A stretch of DNA of 64,000 nt from Topomyia yanbarensis. Taxonomy: Eukaryota; Arthropoda; Insecta; Diptera; Culicidae. The first letter of the stretch is position 1. Every line of letters begins with the position of its first letter. The notes under the pieces were generated by a model. The model made no database searches. It saw only the letters and a program-made list of their open reading frames with translations, and was not told the origin of the DNA. The position numbers were made by a program, and so were the translations under genes. The stretch is from NCBI RefSeq assembly GCF_030247195.1, contig NC_080672.1:188177201-188241200 (forward strand), given 5' to 3'. Shown here piece by piece: positions 12,796-24,148 of the stretch.

Positions 12796-15700
12796 CAGGG
12801 CAGGAAATATTCGAACCGAACCTATGTTCGAATACTTTCAAAGCGCGAAGCTTTGCGTTACTGGTTCGTATTCACAAGCTTCGCATCACAATCGCTTACC
12901 ATCGTAATTGCGGACATTTGGGCGATACTTTTGCATGCTCTTCGGCGAGGACAAATGAAGCTTCTTGTTCATTTCATTGATGTTCGGAAAGATATGTAAA
13001 AGCTTTTGCGTAGTTTTCGACGAACACGAGCTAAGCTCTTGGTTCGTGTGATCGATATTTTTGAAACAGTTACACGGAGCTTCGAAGCGATGTTCGCGAA
13101 TACAGAAAAAAGATTACCTCGAAGTATTTCAGAATCGCGAACACCGAAGGATTTTATCAATTTAGCATCGCGAGGGCCATCGCTAACATGTTCGCCGGAC
13201 GATATTAGTTTTCTTTATTCAAATACCTACCTACTAGTTATGCAAAAAAAAGTATATTCTAGACAGAGGCCTTGTATTAAGGGTGGAATAGGTGAAAAAT
13301 AATTGTGACAATGTGTAGCTTATGGATGCTGGGGTTAACTGAAAAGTGACGTAACAAGTTTATTTAAGATACCCTACTGATATATTACCAGTAGAGATAA
13401 AATCAAGATTTCGTGACAGGGTGGGGATAAATTTTCAAATGAAATAAAATAGGGCTAGAAAATGAAGTTAAACACAATGTACACAACGTATTGAGTGGCT
13501 CGCTTATCTTAGTCATGTTCTATGTCAGTTTCTTGAGGATCCAGTTATGTCAGTTTCTTGAGGATAAAGATATCGATATCCATTCAAAGGAAAAAATCGA
13601 TTATCAGTTAAATAAATAACGTCATGATATGTATGATGAATCCTAGAAATAAATAGGGAATGTCAATAAACTCGACCATTCCCGATTCATATTTGGCAGT
13701 TCTGGTCGTTTTGTAAATCTCGTTTTCGACTAACAGTAAAACCATTTTGATTCAGAAGTATGTTTTAGAAGGGCGCATGTTTTTTCGTGCACTTATTTAA
13801 AAAAACGCTTTGAATCCATCTACCAGTGTGATGAGACATTTTTATAACTGTTTTCGAATATTATATCGGTTGAGAACTTTTAGAAAATGATTTTTCGAGA
13901 AATTTTGAAAGTGAAATTAAATCAGTTGTAATGTTATAGAAAATAGCCTTTTAAAATGAACGGACAATCGAATTATTACTAATACTTTATGAATACATTA
14001 TCTAAGTTCTTCATTCAATGCAATATGTATGCAAAAAGTTAAAAACTGGATTTCCCTTGAGAACTGGGCCAAAAAATCGAAAAAAATGTGTTGGCGATCC
14101 GAGAACTAGAACAGAAATTGTAACTCTTGGACCTCTGAAGTGCATGCGTACAAAATGCTATAGTCTAATGTTTGTTTTCATTCATTTCATTTAATAATTT
14201 TCAGTTGAGCAATTCTGTCGCAAACTGCATTGTGGAGCGAGGGTCATAACTTCCTAAATTTAAGTGTTCCTATTAATTTAGTACACTCTCTTTAACATAA
14301 ACTACTCTCTTTAACATAAACTCTGAACGAATGGGAGTAGGTTCGATAAATTTTGAAAGAAGCCGTTAAATCAACCACTTAAGGGATTACACCACCGCAA
14401 AATTAAAAAAAAAAATCGAAATTGATCTTGATTGATTTTATTATTCCATATCAACCTTTGAATAGGGCTAATAAGATTTGTGAACAAACTTTTGTTTTGC
14501 TGATTTCTCTTAATTTGTTATCATTTCAACACAGAAAACATTTGAAATCGATTCTACCAAGGGCAAAGATGTTGATTCATGTGTATTTTTCATAAAATTC
14601 AACTCTGTAGCGGAAAAATGAGCGAAATAAGTTTGTTTACAAAAGTCTCATTAGCCCTTTTGAAGAATTACTATTGTATTGATCTTAAATATGGGTCTTC
14701 AAAATAATATATCAAAATATGGAATGCGACAAAAAGCGAATAATAATGGAAAGACAGTATTCGAAAAAGTTCGAGTTTAGAACGACTTTCATTCTACTTG
14801 GAGTTATTTATTTCGCTTCTCATTTTCCGAGATTTCCCTTACATAAAGCATTTCGGCTATAACTGATTGAAAAAAAAAATACAGGGGGCCCTAAAGATTT
14901 CTTCCTTTTATTTTTTATTAGTAAAAGTCAAATAAGGGAAGATTACATCATGGAGAAGATAAACCAATTTTTGTCCTTTTCAGAATTGTTTTTGGATTCC
15001 CAACAAAAAAAAATCACTAGAACATTGTTTGTAAGTTCTTTGCGTTTCTCCATCAGTAATTAGTTAACAAATACAATACAAACAAGTTGGAATATCCTTC
15101 TCATTATTTATCACAAAACACATGTACAGGAGTCAGGAAATAAATTTCATAAAAGTGGAAATGTAATAAGTTTGACACTTCATTCATTAAGTGAACAGAT
15201 TCTGTCGAAAATGTTTGAAAATAAATATTTTGTCTCTTGTGATTAGGTAATCAACCAATAAACTTATAAAACAATTTTATAAAAATCATTTGGAAGCTTT
15301 CCTCTTGGTTTGGTACAGATGCCAAGAAATTATAATTCAATTAATGACAATAATAATGGATTCAAGTATGTAGGTATTTGTTAATAAATTCATTTGGTAA
15401 AATTAAAAATAACGTTTAACACACAAATCATCGCATATTATTGAGTGAATATGACTAGCCGATTTAGGAATGTTGCGCAAGAACGTTAGAAACCGCAACA
15501 AGTTGAAAACAAAGGCCAACGGACTACGCCTAACTACCCCTCAGTGGATGCAAATAACTGAAGTTCGCCGTCTAACTGAACTCGGACGTCAGCAGTGAGA
15601 TTCCATCCGAAAATTGTTCTTTTTAGGAAGAATTTGTTTTAGATAGGGAGATTATTAAGAGAGGGGTAATGGTTTTAGCGTTAAAAACACTATTTGCGAT

Positions 15701-16509
15701 TTTTTTAGAAATTTGGGCGAAGCGAATTGATCAAAACTTTTGTACATTATAATGTATCATTTCATCCAAAAGAGTCATTTCACCAAAAAAACATTTTTTC
15801 ACGCTGAAACCCTTACCCCCTTAAACATACTTTATACATCTTCACCTAAACTCCTTGGCAGGGAAAATATACTCCGATTGAAGAAGAAAAGACGAGTTTG
15901 CAATCAAAGTAGCTAGTAAACATAATTGTATTCCGAGAAAAAGAATTTGAATTTCACTACCACTACGCTCATTCAAACTCGTGGCTCATAAATTGGTAAG
16001 GTATGCGACGCACCTAATCCCTAAATCCTAAATTATAATCTTAAAATAATCCATTTTATTTACACTCAAAATAAGATTTACAGTTTATGATTTTAAGACA
16101 GATAGTCACGTAGCGAACATGTTCGCGGTGGCTTCATGATGCTGATGCTTGAAGCGATATAAAACTTCGATGTTCGCGATTCTCAAATAAACGAGGCATT
16201 CGCTTTATATGTGTTCACCGAATATCGCTTCGAAACTCTGTGGAAATGTTCCAAAAACGCAAAAACCACGAGCCAAGAGCTTACCTCGTGTTCGACGATG
16301 TGTGCTTCTAAGGTTAATGTGAACTTTTTCGAACATTGTAAAGAGCGAACTAGATGCGAAGCTCGCTTCGTCCGAGCAGAGATAAGTTTTACCCCTAAAT
16401 GTTCGCAGCGATTGTGTCAAACTCATCGATTGCATGTGGTATGCTTGAGAAGGTGCTTCGTGAAGCTTCGAACAGCAATCAATTCATTTTTCGAAATTTT
16501 CCTGCCCTG
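12796..16509 (+). mobile_element. 3.7-kb non-autonomous hAT, copy 1 (TSD AACACGGC)
   Basis: Ends CAGGGCAGGAAA...TTTCCTGCCCTG, with AACACGGC duplicated on both sides (12788-12795 and 16510-16517). The ends carry many short inverted TTCGAA/GAAGC motifs (about 12810-13200 and 16110-16500), typical of transposase-binding subterminal repeats. The long open frames there are on these motifs and are not genes. A second, rearranged copy lies in gag (41047-43129 plus 44656-45945). No transposase is recognised. Confidence 0.88.
13310..16070. other. Non-coding core of hAT copy 1
   Basis: A+T-rich and without a protein signal. Segment 13310-14195 matches the reverse complement of 41047-42560. Segment 14195-14838 matches the reverse complement of 36226-36600. 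Segment 15260-16070 matches 44656-45510 directly. Near 14195 lies the empty site (CAACTGAAAA on the opposite strand) for the element inserted in copy 2. Confidence 0.75.
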
Positions 16510-16783
16510 AACACGGCGAAATATATTTTTTTCAATTTTATCAACGAAAACGTTATTATATAAAATATTTTAGTAATGCTTCCGAAAACTAGTATTGTTT
16601 TGAAGTGTTTCAATACATTTGAAAGCGCAGTATGCAAACACAGTTAAAATACGATTAAATTTTCTGAAGCGAATTTTCAAAGCTATTTTTCTCGATTCGA
16701 TATCATTGCGTCTTCGACCCTTTGGTCGGTTCATGATCGATTTAGAAAAATAATATTGTTTAACCGGCAATTAATGTTATGGT

Positions 16784-17307
16784 CACGGCTCACAGAAACG
16801 AGGCTTGCTACTCCGCGAATTGGCAGTTGTCGGTGACGTCAGAGAAATCGTTGAGATAAACAAATTGATTTCTCGAATGATGTTAATTGACAATATTTGA
16901 GCTCTTACGGTGAAAAAAAATAATATGCAACGGATTCATGACGTAAATTACGCCATAATTACTCTAGACACAGTTGATAATCACTGCATCTTTGTGATTA
17001 TTAGCGACAATCAGGAATTTGGCTGCATGCCATAGAAAACATATCTCATCGTAATTGCCTGTTACCAGAAAAGGTTTTGGACGTCGGCATAGCTTCCTTG
17101 TGATCCATCAGGTGCCGATCATTCGTTAGCAGCAAACAATAAATGAAAATCATCTAATTGTTTTCACCGACGATTTCTATGACGCGCACTCGTCAAATGT
17201 TTACACTCTAACGAGCTAGCCTAGTATATGGCACAAATCCCCGACTATGTACGGGGAACGTGCCATTTGAGCCAATATATTCTGATTCCTAGTATATGTA
17301 AGCCGTG
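16784..17307. mobile_element. Small TIR element with 9-bp TSD (TGTTATGGT)
   Basis: Termini CACGGCTCACA and TGTAAGCCGTG. TGTTATGGT flanks at 16775-16783 and 17308-17316 and occurs once at the matching site in the 5' LTR near 52068. A 9-bp duplication suggests a Mutator-like family. The interior is non-coding and hosts the micro-LINE at 17231-17287. Confidence 0.75.
17231..17287 (+). mobile_element. 57-bp micro-copy of the LOA/I-type LINE 3' end
   Basis: Identical by eye to the last 57 bases of the LINE at 5463-6917 (reverse complement). It contains the GGCAC...GTGCC / TCCCCG...CGGGGA hairpin and a single TGATTCC tail unit, and nothing more. It is flanked by the duplication CCTAGTATATG at 17220-17230 and 17288-17298. 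This is an extreme 5' truncation that kept only the presumed RT-recognition structure. Confidence 0.88.
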
Positions 17308-17371
17308 TGTTATGGTATCTTTTAAAATAAGATTTATTAATCCTCTTCTCGTTCTAGGTTTATCTACCACA

Positions 17372-17385
17372 TTCTTCTCTTTCTC
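17372..17385 (-). other. Polypurine tract of the gypsy element
   Basis: GAGAAAGAGAAGAA on the minus strand, immediately before the 3' LTR start TGTGGTAG. This is the expected plus-strand DNA primer position. It lies just after the integrase stop. Confidence 0.8.
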
Positions 17386-17390
17386 TATTC

Positions 17391-18706
17391 TTAACGATAC
17401 ACGGTGTAAATGAATTTGTCGTCGAATCTAGTAGGTTTTTTGATGTTGCTACGTTTGCGCAAAACTCTTGCTTCCGAGTTACTTCCGGACACCGGCTCTG
17501 TGACAGAGTTATTTGTATTATCGATGTTCTCCGGTTGACCAGTCGTATTGTTTTCAATTGTAGGATGCAGTTCTTCCATCGAGTTATAAGACCGATCTGT
17601 ATCCGATTCAAAATTGTTAGCGATCAATGGAGCTTTCCTTACATCCTGGACGTTCCGGGAAAACTGGATTCCTCCTCCACTGACTAAAACAACCTTCGCA
17701 CCCTCACGGGCAACGACTGTATAACGTTCAGACGAAAATGATGGATCTAGTTTCGACTTTTTATGCTGAGACATAAGCACGATATCCCCAATACCGAAGT
17801 TTGAATCTTTTGCTCCGCGTACTGAATCTGCGTAGTCCTTGCTCATAAGTTTTGCTTCACCATCGCGTTCTCGTATGTCTATACGATCCAACTCATTGGA
17901 ACCTGAGTCACTCCAAAGACTGGAAAATGTTCCACGGTACTTCCAGCCAACTAACAGTTCGAATGGAGTTACACCTAGACGTGAATGGTAGACTATTGTG
18001 TTATGGTTGTGTACGTATCGTTGAAGGGCTTCTCTCCAGTTTTCGCCTTCAAATTTTGCAGCAGCTACAGCTTTTATTATACCCTGGTTCTGTCTTTCGA
18101 CAGCACCATTGGTTTGTGGGCAAAGCGGGATTGATTTCCGAACTTTGACGCCTTTGCTCTCCCAGAAAGTAACAAACGTTGAGCTTTGGAATGGAGGCCC
18201 GTTGTCACTCTGCATGATAACTGGGCAACCCCACGTCTGGAATACTTGGCATAATGCTTTGTTTGTACTATTAGCATCGGTTTGATTCATTTCCACTAAC
18301 GTCAGGTATCTAGAATATGTGTCCACTACTACTAATAGTGTACCAGCTCCAGTTACAGGGATGGAAAGGAAATCAATCTGTACTATCTCCCAAGGGCCTT
18401 CAGGTAGTACTCTGTTAGATAGGGGAAGAGGTGGGTTTTTGCGGGCTAAAACGGCGCACGTCTTGCAATTCTTGACGAATTGAACTACGTCCGTGGACAT
18501 ATTTGGCCACCAAAAAAACTCGCGCATTATTCGTTTCATCGAAGCCTCTCCAATGTGACCACCGTGAGCGGATGTCATGGCTCTTATTCGAAGTGCTTTT
18601 GGAAGGACCGTTTTGTCACCCTTGAAAACAAGGTGTCCCAACAAGTGAAGATTTGTTTTTTGTGCTTCAAACTTTCGCAGTGAATATGGCCACTGGTTGG
18701 TATCAA
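17391..18706 (-). pseudogene. gypsy integrase
   Basis: An open frame to the junction with the 18707 insertion; the annotated Met at 18644 is internal. An H2C2 zinc domain lies near the N-terminus (HGGHIGE...C-T-C). The DDE core follows: IDFLSIP with the first Asp, QSDNGPPF with the second Asp, then the Glu in TNGAVERQNQ. A chromo-like or basic C-terminus ends at 17391, just before the PPT. It catalyses insertion of retrotransposon cDNA. The coding part is uninterrupted here, but it is severed from the rest of pol by the inserted element at 18707-22620. Precise excision rejoins the frame with the RNase H side (gcaa + ttgatacc). Confidence 0.92.
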
Positions 18707-19329
18707 TAGACCTTTCTCGTCAAAAAATTTTATATGATGGGATGCTTCCTTTTTTACCCCCATTCGTTACTGCCTATTGCCGCGATGATTTGGTACCTCT
18801 AACTATTGAAAAAATCAAAAATAGTGCATGCTGCTCATTTAACCCCATATTCTGAATACCTATCTTGCCTTGTTTCCCCGTATTTTTACACCATTTGGAT
18901 GAATTTCCTGTGAGGAATACTAAAAGGATGCCAGATCTGCATATATATATATTAGTAAATCTGCAGATTTTGCATTTTCACTGCAGATCTTTTGCAGATT
19001 ACAAATATTTAGCAGAAAAAAGCCTATGCCAGCCAATTTATACACAAGCCTTCAACATTTTTGATCATTTAAAATATATACATACTACATTTCTACGTCG
19101 CATTTATTGAAGATTTTTGTAGCAATCTGCAGACTTTTGTATTTTTACTGCAGGCTATTGTTTAAATAGACCTGGCATCACTGATACTGAAATGATTCAT
19201 TCATATACCTGTCAAAAATATAGAGCATTGTATGAAAATGTATAACCTCACTTTTCTGACAGTTTCGGTGTGCTTGTTTACCTAAGGCTCGTTTACACGG
19301 ACTTTTAAAATTTACATTACTTGAATACT

Positions 19330-19908
19330 TTCGATGCTCTTTGAAAAAATATCAACTCAAGAGGGATGAGGATTGGAACAATGGTAACCTGGTTCATACA
19401 TTGACCAATCGGCGCTGGATGTAAAACCCGGTGGCATATGCTGAATCGCAAGATCAAGCATTGGGCTATAAAACGATTGCTTTCTGGATGATGGATCCTT
19501 ATCAAATTTGTACACATTTGTTTGTTTGCTCGTGGGTTAATTCCTAACAAGATGATCCGATTGATTATTCATTTTTAGGTGGTGAAGTTTACCTGAACTT
19601 TATAGGTAACGAATTCGGTCGATGATAAGTTGTTGAAATGATTTTGATCGTTCAATGCCCATATCGAAGAACGTTTCCATTGGTCAGAATGCCTACCAGC
19701 GTATGATAGCTGCAAACATGAGGACAACAAGGTTATCGCTTTCGAATGGAACAATTATTTATTATTCGTGTTCAAGTTCCATTACAGCAAAAGTTTCGTC
19801 GATTATCGCATTGTCGTTGATTTAGCCGGCAAACGCAAAATAGCGCTCGGCACTGACGATAAGGAGTATGAAGGATTTGATTGGAGTGATAATAATGCAG
19901 AGCATTAA
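19330..19908 (+). pseudogene. Captured fragment of glycogen branching enzyme, copy 1
   Basis: Translating with frameshifts gives successive pieces typical of the C-terminal half of 1,4-alpha-glucan branching enzyme: DEDW..GN.VHTLTNRR, VAYAES.DQAL..KTIAFW, KMIRLI followed by GGEVYLNFIGNEFG, and then EERFHW, KHEDNKVIAFE and DYRIVVDLAGK. The order and spacing match the enzyme family. One internal stretch (the NEFGHP...LDD interval) is deleted, there are stops and frameshifts, and the C-terminal beta domain is cut by TAA at 19906. No intron remnant is obvious. It sits inside a Spy-like element, so it was copied or captured rather than being a native gene. Confidence 0.8.
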
Positions 19909-20111
19909 ACATTCTGATAGAATATCAGGGAGGAGAAATTATATGTAAATTTATATTATATCCCGAGTTGCCATCATTTTGGCACCGCAATAAAGCTATC
20001 TGCTGTCTTGTTCAAATTGGCACGAAATAACTAGGCAGCGAACGATAAATTTCATAGTCAATTTATTTACTTTTTCGGAAGGATAAGTAATTAGTATGTT
20101 GTGAATATATG

Positions 20112-20262
20112 TGTCGCCGGTGCCGTGTGTTATGGTGGTACCGGACGGAACCGTTGGTCAGCAGACCGTCCTTGTCGTACTGGTCATAAATACGACGTTT
20201 TTTCTCATCTGATAGCACTTGACATGCTTCGGAGATCTGTCTTAACGCTCTCTACTTAGCGC
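20112..20262 (-). pseudogene. Captured DnaJ (Hsp40) J-domain fragment, copy 1
   Basis: The minus strand reads LRQISEACQVLSDEKK.RIYDQYDKDGL, the helix III-IV end of a J domain as in DNAJB-type co-chaperones. The sequence then becomes unrelated. The HPD loop and helix II are absent, so it cannot stimulate Hsp70. A homologous copy occurs at 39038-39175. Confidence 0.78.
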
Positions 20263-20570
20263 AGGATACGCGAAACCACTGCTAGCTTTCGAAAGAAAAT
20301 TCCTAGCTGCTGCTACCCTATCAGTCTCTCTCTCTCTCGGCTGAGGACTACAATTTCGGTCGATTAAATTATGCTATGAAAATTGTACTTCCTGGAATTT
20401 CATCTAACTAGGTCAATTCATTGTGAGGAATTTCGCTGCGTTCCAATATTGCTTGCCTCTGTAGGTGATGATGTGTGTGGATTCACTTCGGCAGCCAGCT
20501 CTTATGTTTTGGATAATTTTGCTATCTTATTCTGCTGAATAAATCATCTGCCTAAAGCCTCTACGTTATA

Positions 20571-21145
20571 CTACGGTCTCTTTAAAAACGCTCTGCTATT
20601 TAATCTTGTAGCTCTCGGCAAGTCAGTCCTGGCACTCTTCTCGACTATTCCTGGCACTATACCGCTGACGTCGCACTTATGACGGTGATCAAACTTTGCG
20701 AGAGTGGCAGTGGTTTCGGAATTGTTCACTCGACAAGCAGTAAGTGCTCTGCTACTTATGCCTGAGCCCCTCATTGAAACCTTCGTCCTGCCGGAGTGTT
20801 AGCTTCGTCCGATACCGGAGCGTATTGCTGAACCGAAGCAGTCTGCAACTGGCGCAGCTTCCTTCGAATCGGAATCGCTGAATATTCCCGTTAGCCGAAT
20901 GTCCAACGTGGCCGAAGGCAAACCGATTGCAGCAACACCACCAGCCGTAGCTGACCTTTTAGCCTTTAATCCGAGTCCCTGCCATTGGCATAGCGACAGA
21001 CGAGTGCGGCGCAGGCTGGACCATCGGTTGACTCGGTGCCGGACGGGGCGAAACAGCTGCAACAGGAGCGGACCTAGTATGGGGTGTAAAGGTCATCAAT
21101 TGCCATAGATCACCAAAATGCTCTGCGACTAACATTGTGAACAAA
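20571..21145 (-). other. G+C-rich protein-like segment inside the Spy-like element
   Basis: Distinctly richer in G+C than its surroundings and conserved in copy 2 (37886-38460). Short frames on both strands are open across parts of both copies, for example a Pro/Ala-rich one containing PRPAPSQPMVQPAPHSS. It may be a third captured exon. I cannot assign a family, and none of the frames is intact in both copies. Confidence 0.4.
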
Positions 21146-21695
21146 ACAAACCAAATGAAATTGATCGCAACAACGATAAAACAATCTAAATTCTACCCAA
21201 ACATTTGAAACATTTGAAAAGGGTCTAACTGCCGAACGTAAACCTTGAGAAAAAGGCAAAAGAAGTTTTGGTCGAATTCATTATAATTCTATTTAAAAAT
21301 TTAATACTGTTTTATTTAGTTTGATTGCGCATATTGTTTACATCAGACACTCCCCTTAATTCATTGAGTACGTATTTCACTGCCTTTATAATCCTTTTGG
21401 AATCAGTTACAATAATCCTTTATAATCATTTTATAATAAGCGTATTGCTAGTTAGGACTTTTATATCAGCCGGGCCCTTTATAATTTGTATAAAATCATT
21501 AACAAAATTCTTCATAATCCATTGTTGCGTTATGTTTGTGCACATGGCCAGATATAGTTTTTAACTGGGACGTGACGTGTGGATACGAAAAAACCTAATG
21601 TCAATTGCAGCCAGGAGGAGCTGTCAAATGCAGCCAAAGGGAACCGTCAAATGCAGTCAAGGGGAACTGTCAAATGTAGCCAGTCCATTTAAAAT

Positions 21696-21895
21696 ATTGC
21701 GAATCTTTTCTAAAATCCACATCGTGACATTTCAGCCATGCGCCACCCAACCGTGCGCCGAGTTAAGCGCATGTTCACTTCGCATTAGTGCAAGCGAAAA
21801 AACGATTTGACGTTTGTTTTTGTTTCGTTCGTACTCATGTGTGTCACATATAGCAACAAATCGACGAAACGCTAGTTTATCTTGGGATAGACAAT
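21696..21895. mobile_element. 200-bp TIR element with AT duplication
   Basis: Present in copy 1 of the Spy-like element and absent from the matching place in copy 2 (near 37330). Termini ATTGCGAATC and GATAGACAAT, with AT on both sides. A related copy with an insertion is at 9156-9619. Confidence 0.75.
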
Positions 21896-22620
21896 ATGTG
21901 AGGAAGAAAGAGTGGCTATGCAAGACAAGAGATCAAATGAACAGAAAAAAAGAAAACATATCCACAGGTTATGTCCCAGGATTTTAATAGAGAACATGAA
22001 AATTCGATTTGTTTGCATTTGGCAGTGGGCCTTTTTCAAATGTTTGGCTAGAAATTCCTTACTTCTACAATGAATCATGTACAAGAAAAGTAAAAATGTT
22101 AAATTTAACGGAACAATGTATGATGCCGACATCAAATAAAAAATTACAGCTGAGCGACCTTGTTTGGAAAGTGTTAACATTTGGCAGCGAACCAAACCAA
22201 GTTTCTCATACTATGATCGAATCAACAAAAATTCCAAGACCATGTAAACAATCTCTCTGAACTGTCAAAAAAGTGAGGTTAAACATTATCATGCAATGTT
22301 CTCCACCGAGAGGTTCACTTTAATTTGTTTACATAACCAATGAACTTTGTACCGCGACTCACCACTTCATTTGCCGCGTTGCCAGGAACTCAAGCAAAAA
22401 TATTCAAAACAGTGTTGCCCAAACACACATTTTCAGTCCCACCATTCTTGCAAAGGTGAAAAAAATACTCAACATTCTTGCATTTTTCAAATTTAAAAAA
22501 AACATTAAAAAATCACCATAGCTCCAAATAGTCTCATTTCAACGGCAATATGCTTAAAAATGTGTAGTCTTTTGAATAAAAATAAGAAAAAAGGGGGTTA
22601 GGTCGGACGAGAATGGTCTA

Positions 22621-23239
22621 TTGCCTCTTGGACTCCTAGAAGCTCGTCGTCAGTCTCTGAGGCTCTTTCAATTTCTTCCCACGTGATCTCCATATATCCC
22701 GAATCCAATGCATAAAGAAAGTTATTTGAATCCTATTCTTCAAACGGGATTGCGCTTTGAGTTTCGCATACCAGTCGGGACAGTGAATCAGCTACATTTT
22801 GTTCCCCCGGTACTCTCATTACTGTGAACTCGTAGGGCTGCAGCCTTAAGGCCCACGATTCAGCCCGTGTTACGGCTCTTTTGCCAATACGGTGGTTGGT
22901 GCTAAAAATGAATTCATTGGACTCTGAGTCGGTGCGGATCACGAATGAGCGACCTAGAAGGTAATATGAAAAGCGCTCCACCGCCCACACAACTACCAAA
23001 GCTTCTCTCTGAGTTTGTGGGTAACGTTGTTCGGTGACTGTCAATGCCTTAGATGCACAAGCAATTATTCTTGGAACAGCATCTTTATTGTATTGTACCA
23101 CAACAGCACCTAATCCAGTTGGTGATGCATCTACGAATAACTCCACTATCGCTTTTAACGCATCATTTCGCAAGAAGTTAAATTCATTTTCTTCGTGGTT
23201 GGTCCAGTAGAATCGTTCCGAGTTAACCAATGCTCTGAG
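22621..23239 (-). pseudogene. gypsy RNase H
   Basis: This continues pol between the H3-array insertion (right) and the Spy-like element (left). Motifs are LFVDASPTGLGAV (first Asp), TQREALVVVWA (Glu), and IRTDSES (Asp), then the tail motif VADSLSR. After an in-frame TAG at about 22733 the frame goes on in register to the 22620/22621 junction (ERASETDDELLG). RNase H removes genomic RNA during cDNA synthesis. The stop and both insertions inactivate it. Confidence 0.88.
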
Positions 23240-23835
23240 GTTTTAATGTAGAATACATTTAAGCTTTCAATATAGGGGTCCCGTTTCAAAATATCGGCTG
23301 CGGCGCCGCGTCAGATTATGAACGTTAATAACTTTTAACACACTTAACAGAATGATTTGATTTTTAGGCCAATTTGTTGAAAATATGTTCCTCTATGCTG
23401 TATTAAAATTTGAAGTATGTATAACATGCACTAATAACAAAAAATTGTGTTTTGAAAAATCTTTCGAAAAAGACTCGGAAAAGTGAAAATTTTCAGCCCA
23501 TCCCGCACACAGCCGTCACTATAGTGGACCAACCGAACAATAAAATAATGAAAAGTTTATATATAGGTCCACTACATGTTTGTTCCTATGATTATTCGCA
23601 TTGGGTTGCTTGACGAGAGCAGTTGGTGGGGAAAAGACGGCATATTCCTTTGGTTAGGCCTTTAGAAGCCGGACGGAAAGGAAAGGCTCATGCACGGCAC
23701 GAGAACGAGCGAGAAAGCGATAGTAGTGCATATTAGCGCGATTATATAAATATCTGTCGGTCGGTTTTTCTCATCATTCGTATTCGTTCAAGTACTAGCA
23801 AGCAAGTACTAGCGGACTGGCTCCGCCGGAGGAAA

Positions 23836-24070
23836 GCAGTTGGGCAATGACGAAGGCCGAAAAAATGCCTCAGCTACTGGTGACTCATCGGAACTGTCGC
23901 CCTGCAAGAATTTCGCCCCAACTAAAGGGCAACTAATCTGTAGGCTATCGTTCCAGCGTCTGGTTCGTGAGATTGTACAGGACTGCAAAGTCGAGCTACG
24001 CTTACAAAGCTCAGTCGTAATGATGCCCCGAGAAGCCCACGATGCCTACTTGGTCGGTTTGTATTATTAA
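23836..24070 (+). pseudogene. Histone H3 pseudogene, unit 1
   Basis: Starts near H3 residue 18 (KQL) and continues through [22 protein letters not shown] and EA..AYLVGL, matching the H3 histone-fold core with several small deletions in the tail-to-core region. It ends at TAA before the alpha-2 end. Upstream lies a TATATAAATA box at about 23741-23750. The stem-loop is at 24133-24148. Confidence 0.85.
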
Positions 24071-24132
24071 ACTGGCTCACCGTGTCCGTGGGGAGTGCGT
24101 TTGAATTATTCTCCCGCAAAAACCCAAAAAAC

Positions 24133-24148
24133 GGTTCTTTACAGGACC
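24133..24148 (+). terminator. Histone 3' stem-loop (GGTTCT-TTAC-AGGACC)
   Basis: A 6-bp stem with one G-U pair and a 4-base loop, placed about 60 bp after the H3 frame. It matches the replication-dependent histone mRNA 3' end structure. Confidence 0.75.

Larger units (their letters stand above)
12341..16739. mobile_element. DNA transposon with 4-bp TSD (ATTT)
   Basis: Termini CGATCGTGAACCGAC and GTCGGTTCATGATCG form a TIR of about 15 bp. ATTT flanks both sides (12337-12340 and 16740-16743) and occurs once at the matching LTR position near 52034. After removing the nested hAT (12796-16509) about 0.69 kb remains, which is non-coding. A 4-bp TSD is known for several superfamilies (for example Sola, Chapaev, Ginger), and I cannot choose among them. 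Confidence 0.78.
219..17371 (-). repeat. 3' LTR of the gypsy element, expanded to 17.2 kb by insertions
   Basis: Homologous to the 1.2-kb 5' LTR but split by three primary insertions: 714-11802 (8-bp TSD), 12341-16739 (4-bp TSD) and 16784-17307 (9-bp TSD). Residual LTR segments are 219-713, 11803-12340, 16740-16783 and 17308-17371. The left edge TGTCGTG at 219 follows the ATAAT duplication. The right edge CTACCACA ends at 17371 and is followed by the polypurine tract. The two LTRs look closely similar by eye, so the retrotransposon itself is probably not very ancient even though it is heavily loaded. Confidence 0.88.
18707..22620 (+). mobile_element. Spy-like TIR element, copy 1, carrying host-gene fragments
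   Basis: Termini TAGACCTTTCTCGTC and GACGAGAATGGTCTA. Flanks are CAA and TTG with no duplication, and pol reads in frame if the element is removed exactly. Copy 2 (36609-41046, opposite orientation) has the same flanks. Insertion between A and T without TSD is what has been reported for the Spy group, relatives of ISL2EU/Harbinger. The element is non-autonomous. Its body contains fragments matching glycogen branching enzyme, a DnaJ domain and a third G+C-rich protein-like piece, so it behaves like a gene-capturing (Pack-type) transposon. Confidence 0.82.

Noticed and set aside
12732..13302. Open frames at the ends of hAT copies (also 16205-16510, 42662-43039, 45621-45947)
   Set aside because: They read through repeated TTCGAA/GAAGC subterminal motifs on both strands and have no protein similarity.
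21577..22260. Conserved open frames in both Spy-like copies (e.g. 22009-22260 and 36969-37220)
   Set aside because: Similarity reflects recent copying of the whole element. The frames show no domain, and equivalent frames open on the opposite strand.
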